Positions 7,603 to 15,125 of a DNA stretch of 37,468 nt are shown here, piece by piece. The translations under genes and the position numbers were made by a program. The DNA lies in NCBI GenBank assembly GCA_035273885.1, contig DATEOR010000042.1:1-37468 (forward strand), in the 5' to 3' direction. A model generated the notes under the pieces. It was given only the letters and a program-made list of their open reading frames with translations, was not told where the DNA came from and searched no databases. Positions within the stretch are counted from its first letter, which is position 1. Every line of letters begins with the position of its first letter. The stretch is from DATEOR01 sp035273885 (lineage in GTDB: Bacteria; Actinomycetota; Thermoleophilia; Gaiellales; Gaiellaceae).

Positions 7603-9387
7603 TTACTCGGCCCAGGAGGCCTGCGCCCAGCTGGCGGCGTTCCAGCTCGCCGCGGCCCAGGAGGCAGCTGCCCACGAGGCGCTGTTCCAGGAAGCGGAAG
7701 CCCAGCTCGCCTGATTCCAGGAAGCACTCGCCCACGAGGCGCTGTTCCAGGAGGCGGAAGCCCAGCTCGCGTTCGCCCACGAGGCGCTGTTCCACGACGC
7801 CTGGTTCCAGGAGGCGTTCGCGGTGGCCGCGTTCGACCAGCTGGCCGAGTCGAATGCGATGGCGCCCGTCCCGTCCGGCCCGACGAAGGCGTTCAGTCCC
7901 GCGTTGGGGTTCGGCGGCGCTCCGCCCGGCTGGCTCGAGTAGTCGAAGGAGTACGCGTTCTTGACGCTCACCTCGCCGACGCCGAGGGCCGTTCCCGGGG
8001 ACGTTGCCCTCGCGGTGAGCATGAGGGCGCCCTTGACCTGGTCGGGCGTCCAGTTCGGATACTTGGCCAGAAGCTGCGCCGCGGCGCCGGACACGATCGG
8101 AGCTGCGAAGGACGTCCCCGACATCCACATGAAACCGCTCGAGGTCACGCGCTCAGGATGCTCGGCCACCATCGTCGAGGTCGATGGCACCGGGCCGATG
8201 AGCTGGCGGCCCGGCGCGCCGATGTCGGGCTTCGCGAAGCCGTCCAGCGTGTAGCCATAGGCCGACCAGGGGGCTGCGAAATCGTCGCTGCGGGTCGTGG
8301 GCGTGCCGTTCAGGTCGGCCGCGCCGACGGTGATCACGAACGGGTCGTTGCCGGGCGCGTACGCGACTGTCGTCGGCTGTCCGGCGACGCCGTAGTTTCC
8401 GGCGGCGACGACAACGACGACGCCGTTGAACCAGAGCTTTTCGACCGCCTTGTTGAGCGGGTCGTACATGAAGCTGCCGGAGACCGTGGACTGCAGCGAG
8501 AAGTTCGCGACCCGGATGTTGTAGCGAGACTTGTTCGCGAGAATCCAGTCGGCGGCCGCGATGACGTCGCTCGTCATCGCCATGCCGGTGTCGTCGATGA
8601 CGTCGATCGAGACGATCGGAGCAGTCGGGGCGACGCCCGTGTAGCCGTCGCGCTCGCCCGCGGCGAGACCGGCTACGAGCGTCCCGTGCCCGCGACCGTC
8701 GCTGCCGCTCGTGTTCGGAAGCAGGCTCGTCATCGTCACCTTGGCGACCACGCGGCTGCTGCAGCCATACCCGTTATCGCCGAAGTCCGCCCGGCAAGAC
8801 TGGACACCGGAGTCGACCACGGCGATCGCCGGCGGCTTGAGGTTGCCGTTCCAGACGTCGGGCGCGCTGACCGCGTTGACCCATGCCTGGTTGCTGGAGT
8901 AACCGTTGTTGTAGACGGACAGGCGGATCTTGGAGTCCGGGGTGATCGAGAGGATCCCCTTCTGACCCGCGAGCTCGACGATCTGGGCCCCCGTGAGCTG
9001 GGCCGCCACCCCGTTGACGCTCGAGAACGTCCGCGTCAGTCCCTTGGCCTTCCCGGGCTTCGCGTCGGTCGAGTCGCTGACGGTGTTCGCCACGGCGGAG
9101 CTCTTCGTGCCGTGCTTCCCCTGGACGATGACGGAAAAGAGCTGGTTCGGGTGCGCCTGCGCCTCCGCCATGAGGCTCGCGGGAACGATCGCGCCCTTGT
9201 TCTGAACGGAACGGGCGCCTGCGGTCGCGGCAACGGGCGCGGCGAGGGCGACGACGAGCGCCATTGCCAGGAAACCGCGTCCGGGCTTGCCCCAGAGGGC
9301 ACTCTGCCGAGTCGAGCCCTTGGCGGGCTTGCCCCAGAGGGCGCTCTGCCGAGTCTCTCCGTTCCTACCGCGTTCCATCGGCCGCAT
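7603..9387 (-). CDS. Secreted S8 (subtilisin-like) serine protease 2, with SALWGK doublet and ASW repeats
   Basis: 594 residues. The start at 9387 has GGGAG 8 bases upstream. Two SALWGK motifs (residues 15-20 and 29-34) precede a signal-type hydrophobic segment (about 39-57) with an Ala-rich end. The I9-type propeptide is at about 83-155 (LFSVIVQG, SSVNGVAAQLTG). The catalytic domain has Asp192 (VVDSGVQ), His234 (GHGTLVAG), Asn331 (AAGNYG) and Ser426 (SGTSFAAP), all intact. Cys198 and Cys209, just after the Asp motif and absent from the two paralogues, could form a disulfide. A NPNAGLNAFVG.DGTG linker leads into 15 ASW repeats (513-592) that run to the C-terminus (SWAE). It is clearly closer to protease 3 than to protease 1. 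Predicted to be exported by Sec; there is no LPxTG or C-terminal membrane anchor, so retention, if any, would depend on the repeats. Confidence 0.92.
   Translation of the reverse strand: MRPMERGRNGETRQSALWGKPAKGSTRQSALWGKPGRGFLAMALVVALAAPVAATAGARSVQNKGAIVPASLMAEAQAHPNQLFSVIVQGKHGTKSSAVANTVSDSTDAKPGKAKGLTRTFSSVNGVAAQLTGAQIVELAGQKGILSITPDSKIRLSVYNNGYSSNQAWVNAVSAPDVWNGNLKPPAIAVVDSGVQSCRADFGDNGYGCSSRVVAKVTMTSLLPNTSGSDGRGHGTLVAGLAAGERDGYTGVAPTAPIVSIDVIDDTGMAMTSDVIAAADWILANKSRYNIRVANFSLQSTVSGSFMYDPLNKAVEKLWFNGVVVVVAAGNYGVAGQPTTVAYAPGNDPFVITVGAADLNGTPTTRSDDFAAPWSAYGYTLDGFAKPDIGAPGRQLIGPVPSTSTMVAEHPERVTSSGFMWMSGTSFAAPIVSGAAAQLLAKYPNWTPDQVKGALMLTARATSPGTALGVGEVSVKNAYSFDYSSQPGGAPPNPNAGLNAFVGPDGTGAIAFDSASWSNAATANASWNQASWNSASWANASWASASWNSASWASASWNQASWASASWNSASWAAASWAAASWNAASWAQASWAE
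7612..7851 (-). repeat. xxASW pentapeptide-coding repeat array, protease 2
   Basis: Fifteen ASW triplets, 14 of them at a strict 5-residue period. The two variable positions are mostly NQ, NS, AS, AN or AA. The array ends two codons before the stop. Confidence 0.92.
9286..9351 (-). repeat. SALWGK-coding doublet, protease 2 (31-base direct repeat)
   Basis: At the DNA level, 9283-9313 and 9325-9355 are 31-base direct repeats with one mismatch and a 42-base period. They encode RQSALWGKP twice. The near identity suggests recent duplication or gene conversion in this copy. Confidence 0.9.
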
Positions 9388-9475
9388 TTCGGTACTCCCT
9401 TTTCCTCTCTCACCTGAAGGCCGCAGGGCCGAGTGAGGTAGACGCCAGACCGGACGCTATTGCCGGGCAACGAAA

Positions 9476-9505
9476 GGAGCCTCCCCCTTTTGCGGGAGAG
9501 GCTCC
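9476..9505 (-). promoter_or_regulatory. Hairpin between proteases 3 and 2; terminator or leader element
   Basis: Nearly the same 30-base element as at 7536: GGAGCCTC / GAGGCTCC arms with an A/C/G-rich loop. On the minus strand it is followed by UUUCGUU, a short U-rich run typical of a weak intrinsic terminator. It is about 50-80 bases after the protease 3 stop and 90-118 bases before the protease 2 start. Confidence 0.55.
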
Positions 9506-9554
9506 GAAAATCACTCTTTTGGGGGGTCAGCGACCTAGCACGCTGCCGGCCCGC

Positions 9555-11297
9555 CTACGCTGCCCAGGACGCGGCCGCCCAGCTCGCCGCGTTCCAGCTC
9601 GCGGCAGCCCAGGACGCAGCTGCCCACGAGGCGTTGTTCCAGGAGGCCGAAGACCAGCTGGCGTTCGCCCAGGAAGCGGCTGCCCAGGAGGCCTGGTTCC
9701 AAGAGGCGTTCGCCCAGGATGCCTGGTTCCAGGAAGCCTGGTTCCACGAGGCCTGGTTCCAGGAGGCGTTCGCCGTGGCGTTGTTCGCCCAGCTCGCCGA
9801 GTCGAAGACCACGCCGCCGGTTCCGTCGGAGCCGACGAACTGGTTCAGCGCGAGGTTCGGGTTCGGCGGGCTCGTGACGTCGAAAGCTCCCTTGGCGTTG
9901 ACCTCGCCGACGCCGAGCCCCATGCCGGCGGCCGTCGGGCGGGCGCTCAGCATGAGCGCGCCCTTGACCTTGTCCGGGGTCCAGGTCGGGTTCTTGGCCA
10001 GGATCAGGGCCGCGGCGCCGGAAACGACCGGAGCGGCGAACGACGTCCCGGACATCCACATGTAGCCGGGGGACGTGACGCGGGACGGTGCCTCGAGCGG
10101 CATCGTCGCGGTCGCGGGCACCGGGCCGACGAGCTGGCGGCCGGGGGCGCCGAGATCGGGCTTCGCGAAGCCGTCGAGCGTGTAGCCGTAGGCCGACCAC
10201 GGAGCCACGGTGTCGTCGTTCGACGTGTAGCCCGTGCCGTTCGTGTCGCTCGCGCCGACCGAGATGATGAACGGATCGTTGCCAGGCGCATAGGCGACGG
10301 TCGTTGCGTTGCCGTTGTCGCCGTAGTTGCCGACTGCCGCGACGACGACGACGCCGTTGAACCAGAGCTTCTCGACCGCCTTGTTGAGCGGGTCGTACAT
10401 GAAGCTCCCGGCCTGCGTCGACTGCAGCGAGAAGTTGGCGACCTTGATGTTGTAGGTGCGCTTGTTCGCGAGAATCCAGTCTGCAGCCGCGATGACGTCG
10501 CTCGTCATCGCCATGCCGTTGTCGTCCATGACGTCGATGGAGACGATCGGAGCGGTGGGCGCCGAGCCGGCATAACCGGTCTTGGAGCCGGCGGCGATGC
10601 CCGCCACGAAGGTGCCGTGGCCGCGCCCGTCGCCGGACGAATTCGGAAGCAGGTTCGTCAGCGTGACCGACTTGACGACGCGACCGCCGAAGTCGAGGCG
10701 ACCGGCTTGCACGCCGCTGTCGACGACCGCGATCGCCGGGACGTTCAGGCCAGAAAGAGCCATTCCGGTGTAGAAGTCGGACACGCCGGCCGAATCCACC
10801 CACGTCTGGTCGTTCGAGTACTGGGCGGACAGGCGGATCCGTGAGTCGAGCGTGATCGCGAGGATCCCGGGCCGCTTGGCCAGATCGACGATCTGAGCGC
10901 CGGTCAGCTGAGCGGAGGTGCCGTTCACGCTCGTGAACACCTTCTTGACGCCCTTCGCCTTGCCGGGCTTTGCGCTCAGTGAGTTGTTCACCGACTGCGC
11001 GACCGCGGAGCTCTTCGTCCCGCGGCTGCCCTGCACGATGACGTTGAAGACCTGGTTCGGATGCGCCTGGGCCTCCCCAAGTAGGCTCGCAGGAACGAGA
11101 GCGCGCGCAGACTGAACCGAACGACCGGGGCTGCCTGCGGTTGCAGCGACCGGAGCGGCCAGGGCGGCGACGAGCGCCAGAATGACGAAACCGCGTCCGG
11201 GCTTGCCCCAGAGCGCGCTCGAACGAGACTCGCCCTTGGGCTTACCCCAGAGCGCACTGCCTCGCAAAGTCCCCCTTGTGCCGCTGCCTTGCCGCAT
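9555..11297 (-). CDS. Secreted S8 (subtilisin-like) serine protease 3, with SALWGK doublet and ASW repeats
   Basis: 580 residues from ATG 11297, which has a strong GGAGGAAGG ribosome binding site about 10 bases upstream; the longer frame to 11381 is therefore rejected. Two SALWGK motifs (14-19 and 27-32) precede the signal hydrophobic core (about 37-55). I9-type propeptide at about 83-155 (VFNVIVQG, TSVNGTSAQLTG). The catalytic domain has Asp193, His227, Asn324 and Ser419 in standard subtilase motifs. The C-terminus is 15 ASW repeats (499-578) with NQ, AN, AA and SS spacers, ending SWAA. It is the first gene of the three-protease array and is divergent from murT, so the promoter for at least this gene lies within 11298-11454. 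Confidence 0.92.
   Translation of the reverse strand: MRQGSGTRGTLRGSALWGKPKGESRSSALWGKPGRGFVILALVAALAAPVAATAGSPGRSVQSARALVPASLLGEAQAHPNQVFNVIVQGSRGTKSSAVAQSVNNSLSAKPGKAKGVKKVFTSVNGTSAQLTGAQIVDLAKRPGILAITLDSRIRLSAQYSNDQTWVDSAGVSDFYTGMALSGLNVPAIAVVDSGVQAGRLDFGGRVVKSVTLTNLLPNSSGDGRGHGTFVAGIAAGSKTGYAGSAPTAPIVSIDVMDDNGMAMTSDVIAAADWILANKRTYNIKVANFSLQSTQAGSFMYDPLNKAVEKLWFNGVVVVAAVGNYGDNGNATTVAYAPGNDPFIISVGASDTNGTGYTSNDDTVAPWSAYGYTLDGFAKPDLGAPGRQLVGPVPATATMPLEAPSRVTSPGYMWMSGTSFAAPVVSGAAALILAKNPTWTPDKVKGALMLSARPTAAGMGLGVGEVNAKGAFDVTSPPNPNLALNQFVGSDGTGGVVFDSASWANNATANASWNQASWNQASWNQASWANASWNQASWAAASWANASWSSASWNNASWAAASWAAASWNAASWAAASWAA
9564..9803 (-). repeat. xxASW pentapeptide-coding repeat array, protease 3
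   Basis: Fifteen ASW triplets, 14 in strict 5-residue register, reaching the C-terminus. NQASW is the commonest unit in the first half and AAASW in the second. Confidence 0.92.
11202..11264 (-). repeat. SALWGK-coding doublet, protease 3
   Basis: Two copies of R(G/S)SALWGKP. The first spacer is one codon shorter than in the other two proteases. Confidence 0.85.
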
Positions 11298-11390
11298 GTT
11301 GGTCGTTCCTTCCTCCGCGCAACGCCGCGCGGGCCGCAGTTGGATTCCAGTCCGCATGATCGGCGTGGACGGTCGATTCATCCCACCCCG

Positions 11391-11427
11391 TTCGAGGGAA
11401 AGACTCGAAGTTCACTCGTTCGAGTGA
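11391..11427. promoter_or_regulatory. Palindromes in the protease 3 / murT divergent region
   Basis: TCACTCG-TT-CGAGTGA (11412-11427) is a perfect 7-bp inverted repeat that could be an operator or an RNA hairpin. Next to it is a 6-bp stem TTCGAG / CTCGAA (11391-11409). On the minus strand the block reads CGAACGAGTGAA followed by TTCGAG, TCCC and GAACGGGG, which matches the order of sequence upstream of proteases 1 and 2. It ends 28 bases before the murT start and begins 94 bases before the protease 3 start, so it could serve either gene. Confidence 0.45.
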
Positions 11428-11454
11428 CCGAAGAGCGCCCGTAGACTGGCTGGC

Positions 11455-12822
11455 GTGCGGCTTCGAGTCGAAATCGCCCTCGCGCAGGCGGCTGGACGCC
11501 TTTCGCGCCTCGCCGGGAGAGGCGGCGGCACCACCATTCCCGGGAAGATCCTCGCCACGGTGGATCCGGGCGCGGTCGGGACGCTCGCCAGGCGCCTACC
11601 GCTTGGATCCGCGATCGTCTCCGCTACCAACGGGAAGACGACAACGGCCGCGATGGTCGCCGAGATCGTCGGAGACCGCGTCAAGCTCGCGCACAACCGC
11701 GCGGGCGCCAACCTCGTCTCGGGCGTTGCCTCGGCGCTTCTCGCCTCGGACGGGGCCGATCTCGGGCTCTTCGAGGTCGACGAGGGCGCGTTTCCCGATA
11801 TCGCCGGCCGCATCAGACCCCAGGTGGTCTGTTTGGGGAACCTCTTCCGCGACCAGCTCGACCGCTACGGCGAGCTCGAGCACATCGCGGAGCGCTGGCG
11901 CACCGCCGTCGCCGACCTCGATCAGGCTGCCTGGACGGTCGTGAACGCCGACGACCCCCTACTGGCCGACATCGCGCGCGGGCGCACCGAGGCGCTCCGG
12001 TTCGGGATCGACGACCCCTCCGTGGCGCGCGACCGCCTCCCCCACGCCGCCGACTCCAAGTACTGCCGAACCTGCGGGGCGCCGTACGACTACGCGGCCT
12101 CCTACGTCGGCCACCTCGGCGACTACCGGTGCCCGAACTGCCACGAAAGGAGGCCTGCGCTCGACGTGGCCGCGAGAGCGATCGAGCTCGCCGGCCTGGA
12201 AAGCTCCTCGTTCGACCTCGTCACTCCGGAGGGAACTCGCCGCGTTTCGGTCCCGCTTCCGGGGCTCTACAACGTCTACAACGCCCTTGCCGCGGCCTCG
12301 CTCTCCCTGGTTCTCGGCGCGGGCCTCCCCGACATCGAGGCGGGTCTGGCGCGCTTTCGGGCGGCGTTCGGGCGCTTCGAGCGCATCACGGCGGGCGACC
12401 GCACCGTCCTGCTGCTCCTGGTCAAGAACCCGGCGGGCGCCAACGAGGTCGTTAGGACGCTCGTGGACGCGGGCGCCCCGGGACGCCTCCTGATCGCGCT
12501 GAACGACGAGATTGCGGACGGACGCGACGTCTCATGGATCTGGGATGTCGACTTCGAGCCGCTCATCGGGGCTCTCCAGGAGCTCGTTGCGAGCGGCGCT
12601 CGCGCCGAGGAGCTGGCGCTTCGCTTCAAGTACAGCGGTCTCGATCCCGCCAGGATCACGCTCCTCCCGGACTTGCCGGAAGCGCTTTCCTATGCCGTCG
12701 AAAGCACCCCGGCGGGGGGCGAGCTCGTGGTCCTCCCCACCTACACCGCCATGCTCGCCCTGCGCGAGATCGCCTCGGACCAGGGCCTCGTGCGTCCGTA
12801 CTGGGAGGAGGCGGTCGCGTGA
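11455..12822 (+). CDS. murT: MurT, ligase subunit of lipid II isoglutaminyl synthase
   Basis: With GatD it amidates the alpha-carboxyl of D-Glu in the lipid II stem peptide to D-isoglutamine, in the cytoplasm. 455 residues from GTG 11455. The Mur ligase ATP-binding loop SATNGKTTT is at about 56-64, followed by GANLVSG and the FEVDEGAFP acidic motif. A zinc ribbon typical of MurT (Cys204, Cys207, Cys226, Cys229: CRTC and CPNC) is inserted in the central domain. NVYNALAAAS is the usual Mur ligase central motif. The C-terminal DUF1727 region carries DVSWIWDVDFE, including the Asp that activates the amidotransferase in characterised enzymes. It overlaps gatD by 4 bases. Confidence 0.96.
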   Translation: MRLRVEIALAQAAGRLSRLAGRGGGTTIPGKILATVDPGAVGTLARRLPLGSAIVSATNGKTTTAAMVAEIVGDRVKLAHNRAGANLVSGVASALLASDGADLGLFEVDEGAFPDIAGRIRPQVVCLGNLFRDQLDRYGELEHIAERWRTAVADLDQAAWTVVNADDPLLADIARGRTEALRFGIDDPSVARDRLPHAADSKYCRTCGAPYDYAASYVGHLGDYRCPNCHERRPALDVAARAIELAGLESSSFDLVTPEGTRRVSVPLPGLYNVYNALAAASLSLVLGAGLPDIEAGLARFRAAFGRFERITAGDRTVLLLLVKNPAGANEVVRTLVDAGAPGRLLIALNDEIADGRDVSWIWDVDFEPLIGALQELVASGARAEELALRFKYSGLDPARITLLPDLPEALSYAVESTPAGGELVVLPTYTAMLALREIASDQGLVRPYWEEAVA

Positions 12823-13568
12823 AGCTCGTCGTGGGGCACCTCTATCCCGAGTACCTGAACATCTACGCGGACCGGGGAAACATCGCGGTTCTCGAGCGCC
12901 GAAGCGCGTGGCGAGGAATCGAGCTCGACTATCGAACGATCGGCCTCGGCGAGGCGGTCGAGCCGGGTGAGCACGACCTCTACTACGTCGGTGGTGGCCA
13001 GGATCGCGAGCAGGCGCTGATCGCGCCCGATCTGGCCGCCAAGGGCCCCGCACTCATCGAAGCCGTGGAGGCAGGAGCCGCGTTTCTGGCGGTGTGCGGC
13101 GGCTACCAGCTGCTCGGCCGGTTCTACCGCGACCGCTCGGGCGCGGAGCTGCCGGGAATCGGCCTTCTCCCCCACCACACAGTCGCCGGCGAGCGCCGAA
13201 TGATCGGCGATGTCCTCCTCGAGTGCGAGCTCGACCCGGGCGAGCGCAGGACGCTCGCAGGCTTCGAAAACCACGCGGGCCGGACCCATCTCGACGAGGA
13301 AGCGGAGCCCCTAGGGCGGGTCGTCTCGGGGTTCGGGAACAACGGTAAGGACGGCTTCGAGGGCTGTCGCGTGGCGGGGGCGGTCGGGACCTATCTCCAC
13401 GGCCCGCTCCTGCCGCGGAACCCGTGGCTTGCGGACTGGCTCATCTCCCGCGCGCTGGCGCGCCGCCTCGGCGAGCCGCCGGAGCTCGAGCCGCTCCCGG
13501 ACGAGCTCGAGACCGCGGCCAAGGACGTCTCGGCCGCGCGGGCGAAGAGCCGCGGCGGGCGCTTCTAG
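12819..13568 (+). CDS. gatD: GatD, glutaminase subunit of lipid II isoglutaminyl synthase
   Basis: CobB/CobQ-like class I glutaminase that supplies ammonia to MurT. 249 residues from GTG 12819, which overlaps the murT stop as GTGA; GGGAGGAGG lies about 8 bases upstream. The nucleophile is Cys93 in AVCGGYQLLG, the catalytic His is His194 in TYLHGPLLPRN, and Arg127 lies near the position of a substrate-binding Arg in the characterised enzyme. YVGGGQDREQ is also a family motif. The close coupling with murT fits equal production of a heterodimer. Its stop overlaps the stop of the convergent CGNR gene by 4 bases. Confidence 0.96.
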   Translation: MKLVVGHLYPEYLNIYADRGNIAVLERRSAWRGIELDYRTIGLGEAVEPGEHDLYYVGGGQDREQALIAPDLAAKGPALIEAVEAGAAFLAVCGGYQLLGRFYRDRSGAELPGIGLLPHHTVAGERRMIGDVLLECELDPGERRTLAGFENHAGRTHLDEEAEPLGRVVSGFGNNGKDGFEGCRVAGAVGTYLHGPLLPRNPWLADWLISRALARRLGEPPELEPLPDELETAAKDVSAARAKSRGGRF

Positions 13569-14116
13569 GCCTGCACCTTCCGTCGCCTGCGGGCGGCGGC
13601 CTGGGTTGCGCGGTCCGCGCACCAGTGGCAGCAGTAACGACGGCTTCGGTTCCGGGAGCGGTCGACGAACACGCAGCAGCAGGGCGAAGCGGCACAACGC
13701 CCGAAGCGGCGCCAGCCGCCCGTCTCGATCACGCCGAGAAGCGCCACGCTCGAGCGCCCGGTGAGCTCGTCGACGAGCGACCGCCGGCCGACTCCGTAAC
13801 GAAAGGTCCAGCCGCCGTTCTTCCGCTCCAGCTGCGGAATCGCGCCCGCCTCCCGGGCCAGGGAGTTCAGCTCCTCGACCGCTGCGGCCTCCCCATCCGC
13901 CCCGAAGGCCTTCCGCAGCCGGTCGCGCATGGCGCGGAGCGGCGCGAGATCACCCTCTTTCGCCCGCTCCGCCTCCTCCTCCAGGCCGAACGCACGCAGG
14001 ATCAGCCTCAGCATCTGAATGTCGTCCAGATGCTCCGGCGGGTCGTTCAGGACGTCCCAGGTGTTCGCCAGAGCGACGGCGAGGGCGATCGAATCTCTTT
14101 CGCGAGGAAGGACCAC
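13565..14116 (-). CDS. CGNR zinc-finger (ABATE-type) putative regulator with altered CGNR motif
   Basis: 183 residues from GTG 14116, which has GGAG 9 bases upstream; the open frame extends to 14344 but that part is antisense to the permease. The N-terminal half (about 1-110, with ALANTWDVL and a helical middle) matches the ABATE ligand-binding-like domain. The C-terminus has the zinc-finger frame with RCAASPCCC, FVDRSRN and RRYCCHWC. The family signature C-G-N-R is here C-A-D-R, and extra Cys residues cluster before it. The family is taken to be transcription regulators, mostly in actinobacteria; targets are unknown. It is divergent from the orphan permease (58 bases between starts), a plausible target. 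Confidence 0.82.
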   Translation of the reverse strand: MVLPRERDSIALAVALANTWDVLNDPPEHLDDIQMLRLILRAFGLEEEAERAKEGDLAPLRAMRDRLRKAFGADGEAAAVEELNSLAREAGAIPQLERKNGGWTFRYGVGRRSLVDELTGRSSVALLGVIETGGWRRFGRCAASPCCCVFVDRSRNRSRRYCCHWCADRATQAAARRRRKVQA

Positions 14117-14174
14117 TGGACTTTTCTCCGGAATCAGTCTAACTTCGTCAGTCGCGTAACGTCTTTTGATACTG

Positions 14175-15125
14175 ATGGCCGTCGACCACCGAGAGATCGC
14201 CCTTCCCCCACGAGAACTGGGGGGTGAAGCCTCGGGAGCCGCCGCCGGCACCCCGCTGCGCCGAACCGGCCTGTGGGGTGACGCCTTCGTCCGCTTCACG
14301 CACAACCGGGCAGCCGTGCTCGCCTCGGTCGTCTTCGCGCTCATCGTGCTCTACTGCGTGATCGTGCCGTTCGTGTCGCCGCACGACCCGAACGCCGTCA
14401 ACTTCAAGGACGCCTACCTCCCCGCGAGCCTGGACCACCCCTTCGGGACGGACAAGTTCGGCCGTGACCTCTTCACGCGCATCGCGGTCGGCGGCCGCAT
14501 CTCGATCGCAATCGGCATCGCGGGAACGATCGCGATCATGACTGTCGGCGTCGTGTACGGCTCGATCGCGGGTTTCCTCGGGGGGGTCGTGGACGACGTT
14601 CTCATGCGCCTCCTCGACGCCCTCTACGGCCTCCCCTATCTCCCGTTCGCCATCATCACGACGCAGATCCTGAGCCCGAGCGGCGAGGTGACCTTTTGGA
14701 CGATGGTGGCGGCGCTCACCATCGCGAGCTGGCTGACCACGGCGCGCATCGTCAGGGGCCAGGTGACGACCCTGAAACAGAACGAGTACGTCAGCGCGGC
14801 TCGAGCCGTCGGCGCGCGCTGGTATCGGATCCTCTCGCGGCACCTACTACCGAACACGCTCGGGGTGCTCATCATCGCGGCCTTCCTCGACCTGCCCGGC
14901 GTCGTCCTCGGCGAGGCGTTCCTGTCTTTCATCGGGCTCGGGATCAACCCGCCCACCGCGTCGTGGGGCTCGATCGCGCAGGACGGGAGGGCCGCGTTCG
15001 TCCTGCACCCGCTCGTGCTTTTCATCCCGAGCCTCGCGATCGCCACGCTCGTTCTCTGCGCGAACTTCATCGCGGACGGCCTCCGGGATGCGCTCGATCC
15101 CCGCACGCGCGCCGAGCGCGCCTGA
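14175..15125 (+). CDS. DppC/OppC-type ABC transporter permease
   Basis: Inner-membrane permease subunit of a peptide/nickel-type ABC importer. From ATG 14175 it is 316 residues; an in-frame TTG at 14166 is an alternative. A cytoplasmic N-terminus with an FTHNRAAVLA segment, the usual OppC_N domain, leads to a first membrane helix (about 45-65). HPFGTDKFGRDLFTR is a strong DppC signature. Five further helices follow, and the cytoplasmic coupling loop for the ATPase is EYVSAARAVGARWYRILSRHLLPN. It ends in a standard DGLRDALDPR. No DppB, ATPases or binding protein lie nearby, so it is an orphan here. The companion subunits must be encoded elsewhere or be absent. Confidence 0.92.
   Translation: MAVDHREIALPPRELGGEASGAAAGTPLRRTGLWGDAFVRFTHNRAAVLASVVFALIVLYCVIVPFVSPHDPNAVNFKDAYLPASLDHPFGTDKFGRDLFTRIAVGGRISIAIGIAGTIAIMTVGVVYGSIAGFLGGVVDDVLMRLLDALYGLPYLPFAIITTQILSPSGEVTFWTMVAALTIASWLTTARIVRGQVTTLKQNEYVSAARAVGARWYRILSRHLLPNTLGVLIIAAFLDLPGVVLGEAFLSFIGLGINPPTASWGSIAQDGRAAFVLHPLVLFIPSLAIATLVLCANFIADGLRDALDPRTRAERA

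Noticed and set aside
5406..9554. Known c-di-GMP riboswitch as explanation for the repeated leaders
   Set aside because: I could not find the conserved GCAAA/CGCAAAGC-type core of the class I riboswitch or a class II core in these leaders.
5750..9803. Short-period repeats that could suggest a CRISPR array or minisatellite
   Set aside because: The period is 15 bases, strictly in frame, and encodes xxASW units inside complete protease genes; no spacers are present.
5603..11297. Protease triplication as an assembly artefact
   Set aside because: The three copies differ throughout, including in Cys content, linker length and tail, so they are old paralogues.
11298..11411. Fragment GGGATGAATC (minus strand) resembling part of the ydaO c-di-AMP riboswitch
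   Set aside because: Only a few bases match; the other conserved blocks of that riboswitch are missing.
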